Source: Meiothermus rufus DSM 22234
GTDB lineage: Bacteria; Deinococcota; Deinococci; Deinococcales; Thermaceae
Direction: 5' to 3'
DNA length: 64,000 nucleotides
NCBI RefSeq assembly: GCF_000423425.1
Contig: NZ_AUHY01000010.1
Coordinates: forward strand, 1 to 64,000
This document shows positions 63,292 to 64,000 of this stretch, piece after piece (positions within the stretch are counted from its first letter, which is position 1; every line of letters starts with the position of its first letter). The notes beneath the pieces were generated by a model that was given only the letters and a program-made list of their open reading frames with translations, was not told the origin of the DNA and did not search any database. A program made the translations under genes and the position numbers.

Positions 63292-64000
<709 letters not shown>

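Overview
The window reads as a chromosome segment of a moderately GC-rich thermophile of the Thermaceae, more likely Meiothermus than Thermus. The evidence is the Taq-like family A DNA polymerase, the short archaeal-type AspRS, a MnSOD very like the Thermus enzyme, the bacillithiol-type reductase and the division/wall cluster ending ftsQ-ftsA-ftsZ-ruvC. The species assignment is inference. Almost all DNA is coding. Genes overlap by ATGA or GTGA in long co-directional runs, and several first-in-operon genes have a TANNNT box 5-9 nt before the start codon with little or no Shine-Dalgarno, as expected for leaderless mRNA.

Layout. 1-7.5 kb (+): 3' end of an IS3-like transposase, aspS behind a promoter and paired hairpins, polA, an enoyl-CoA hydratase, an HD hydrolase and an LCP-family wall protein. 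A small unknown gene at 1.5-1.8 kb is on the other strand. 7.5-26.1 kb (-): gmk, rnpB, then mraZ-rsmH-ftsL-ftsI-murF-(unknown lipoprotein)-mraY-murD-ftsW-murG-murC-murB-ftsQ-ftsA-ftsZ, followed by ruvC, a predicted outer-membrane barrel and a lipoprotein. murE is absent. 26.3-32.3 kb (+): a GH13 neopullulanase-like enzyme, a class II ribonucleotide reductase carrying a 406-residue intein in its NPCGE motif, and a tRNA whose anticodon reads UAU. 32.3-34.4 kb (-): sodA and fumC. 34.5-40.6 kb (+): a YpdA-like reductase, a Pro-rich membrane protein, MoxR-DUF58-VWA-VWA and YceI.

40.6-52.3 kb (-): one long operon (paaH, livK, livH, livMG fusion, livF, paaI, thiolase, SDR, GNAT, paaK, hotdog thioesterase, LON-domain protein) behind a TTGACA-17-TAGACT promoter with CNAACG half-sites typical of a PaaR-type TetR repressor. 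It looks like uptake plus CoA activation and beta-oxidation of aromatic acids. 52.3-58.5 kb (-): a 4-hydroxyphenylacetate (homoprotocatechuate) operon with a dapA-like aldolase, hpaG, hpaE, hpaB, hpaC and hpaD, with a divergent MarR regulator (hpaR) at 58.7 kb. 59.1-64 kb: a GNAT, a gene broken by an apparent -1 frameshift, then a (-) run led by sigA (cut by the window edge) with a small unknown gene, a secreted protein, an adenosine-specific kinase, bcp, rpiA and sufE.

The most unusual points are the UAU-anticodon tRNA, the intein at the catalytic cysteine of the nucleotide reductase, the translationally coupled lipoprotein inside the division cluster, five phased GTGGG boxes upstream of mraZ, a perfect 12-bp hairpin between livK and livH, and a roughly nine-fold excess of the palindrome CTCGAG. 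I saw no rRNA, CRISPR array or complete insertion sequence.
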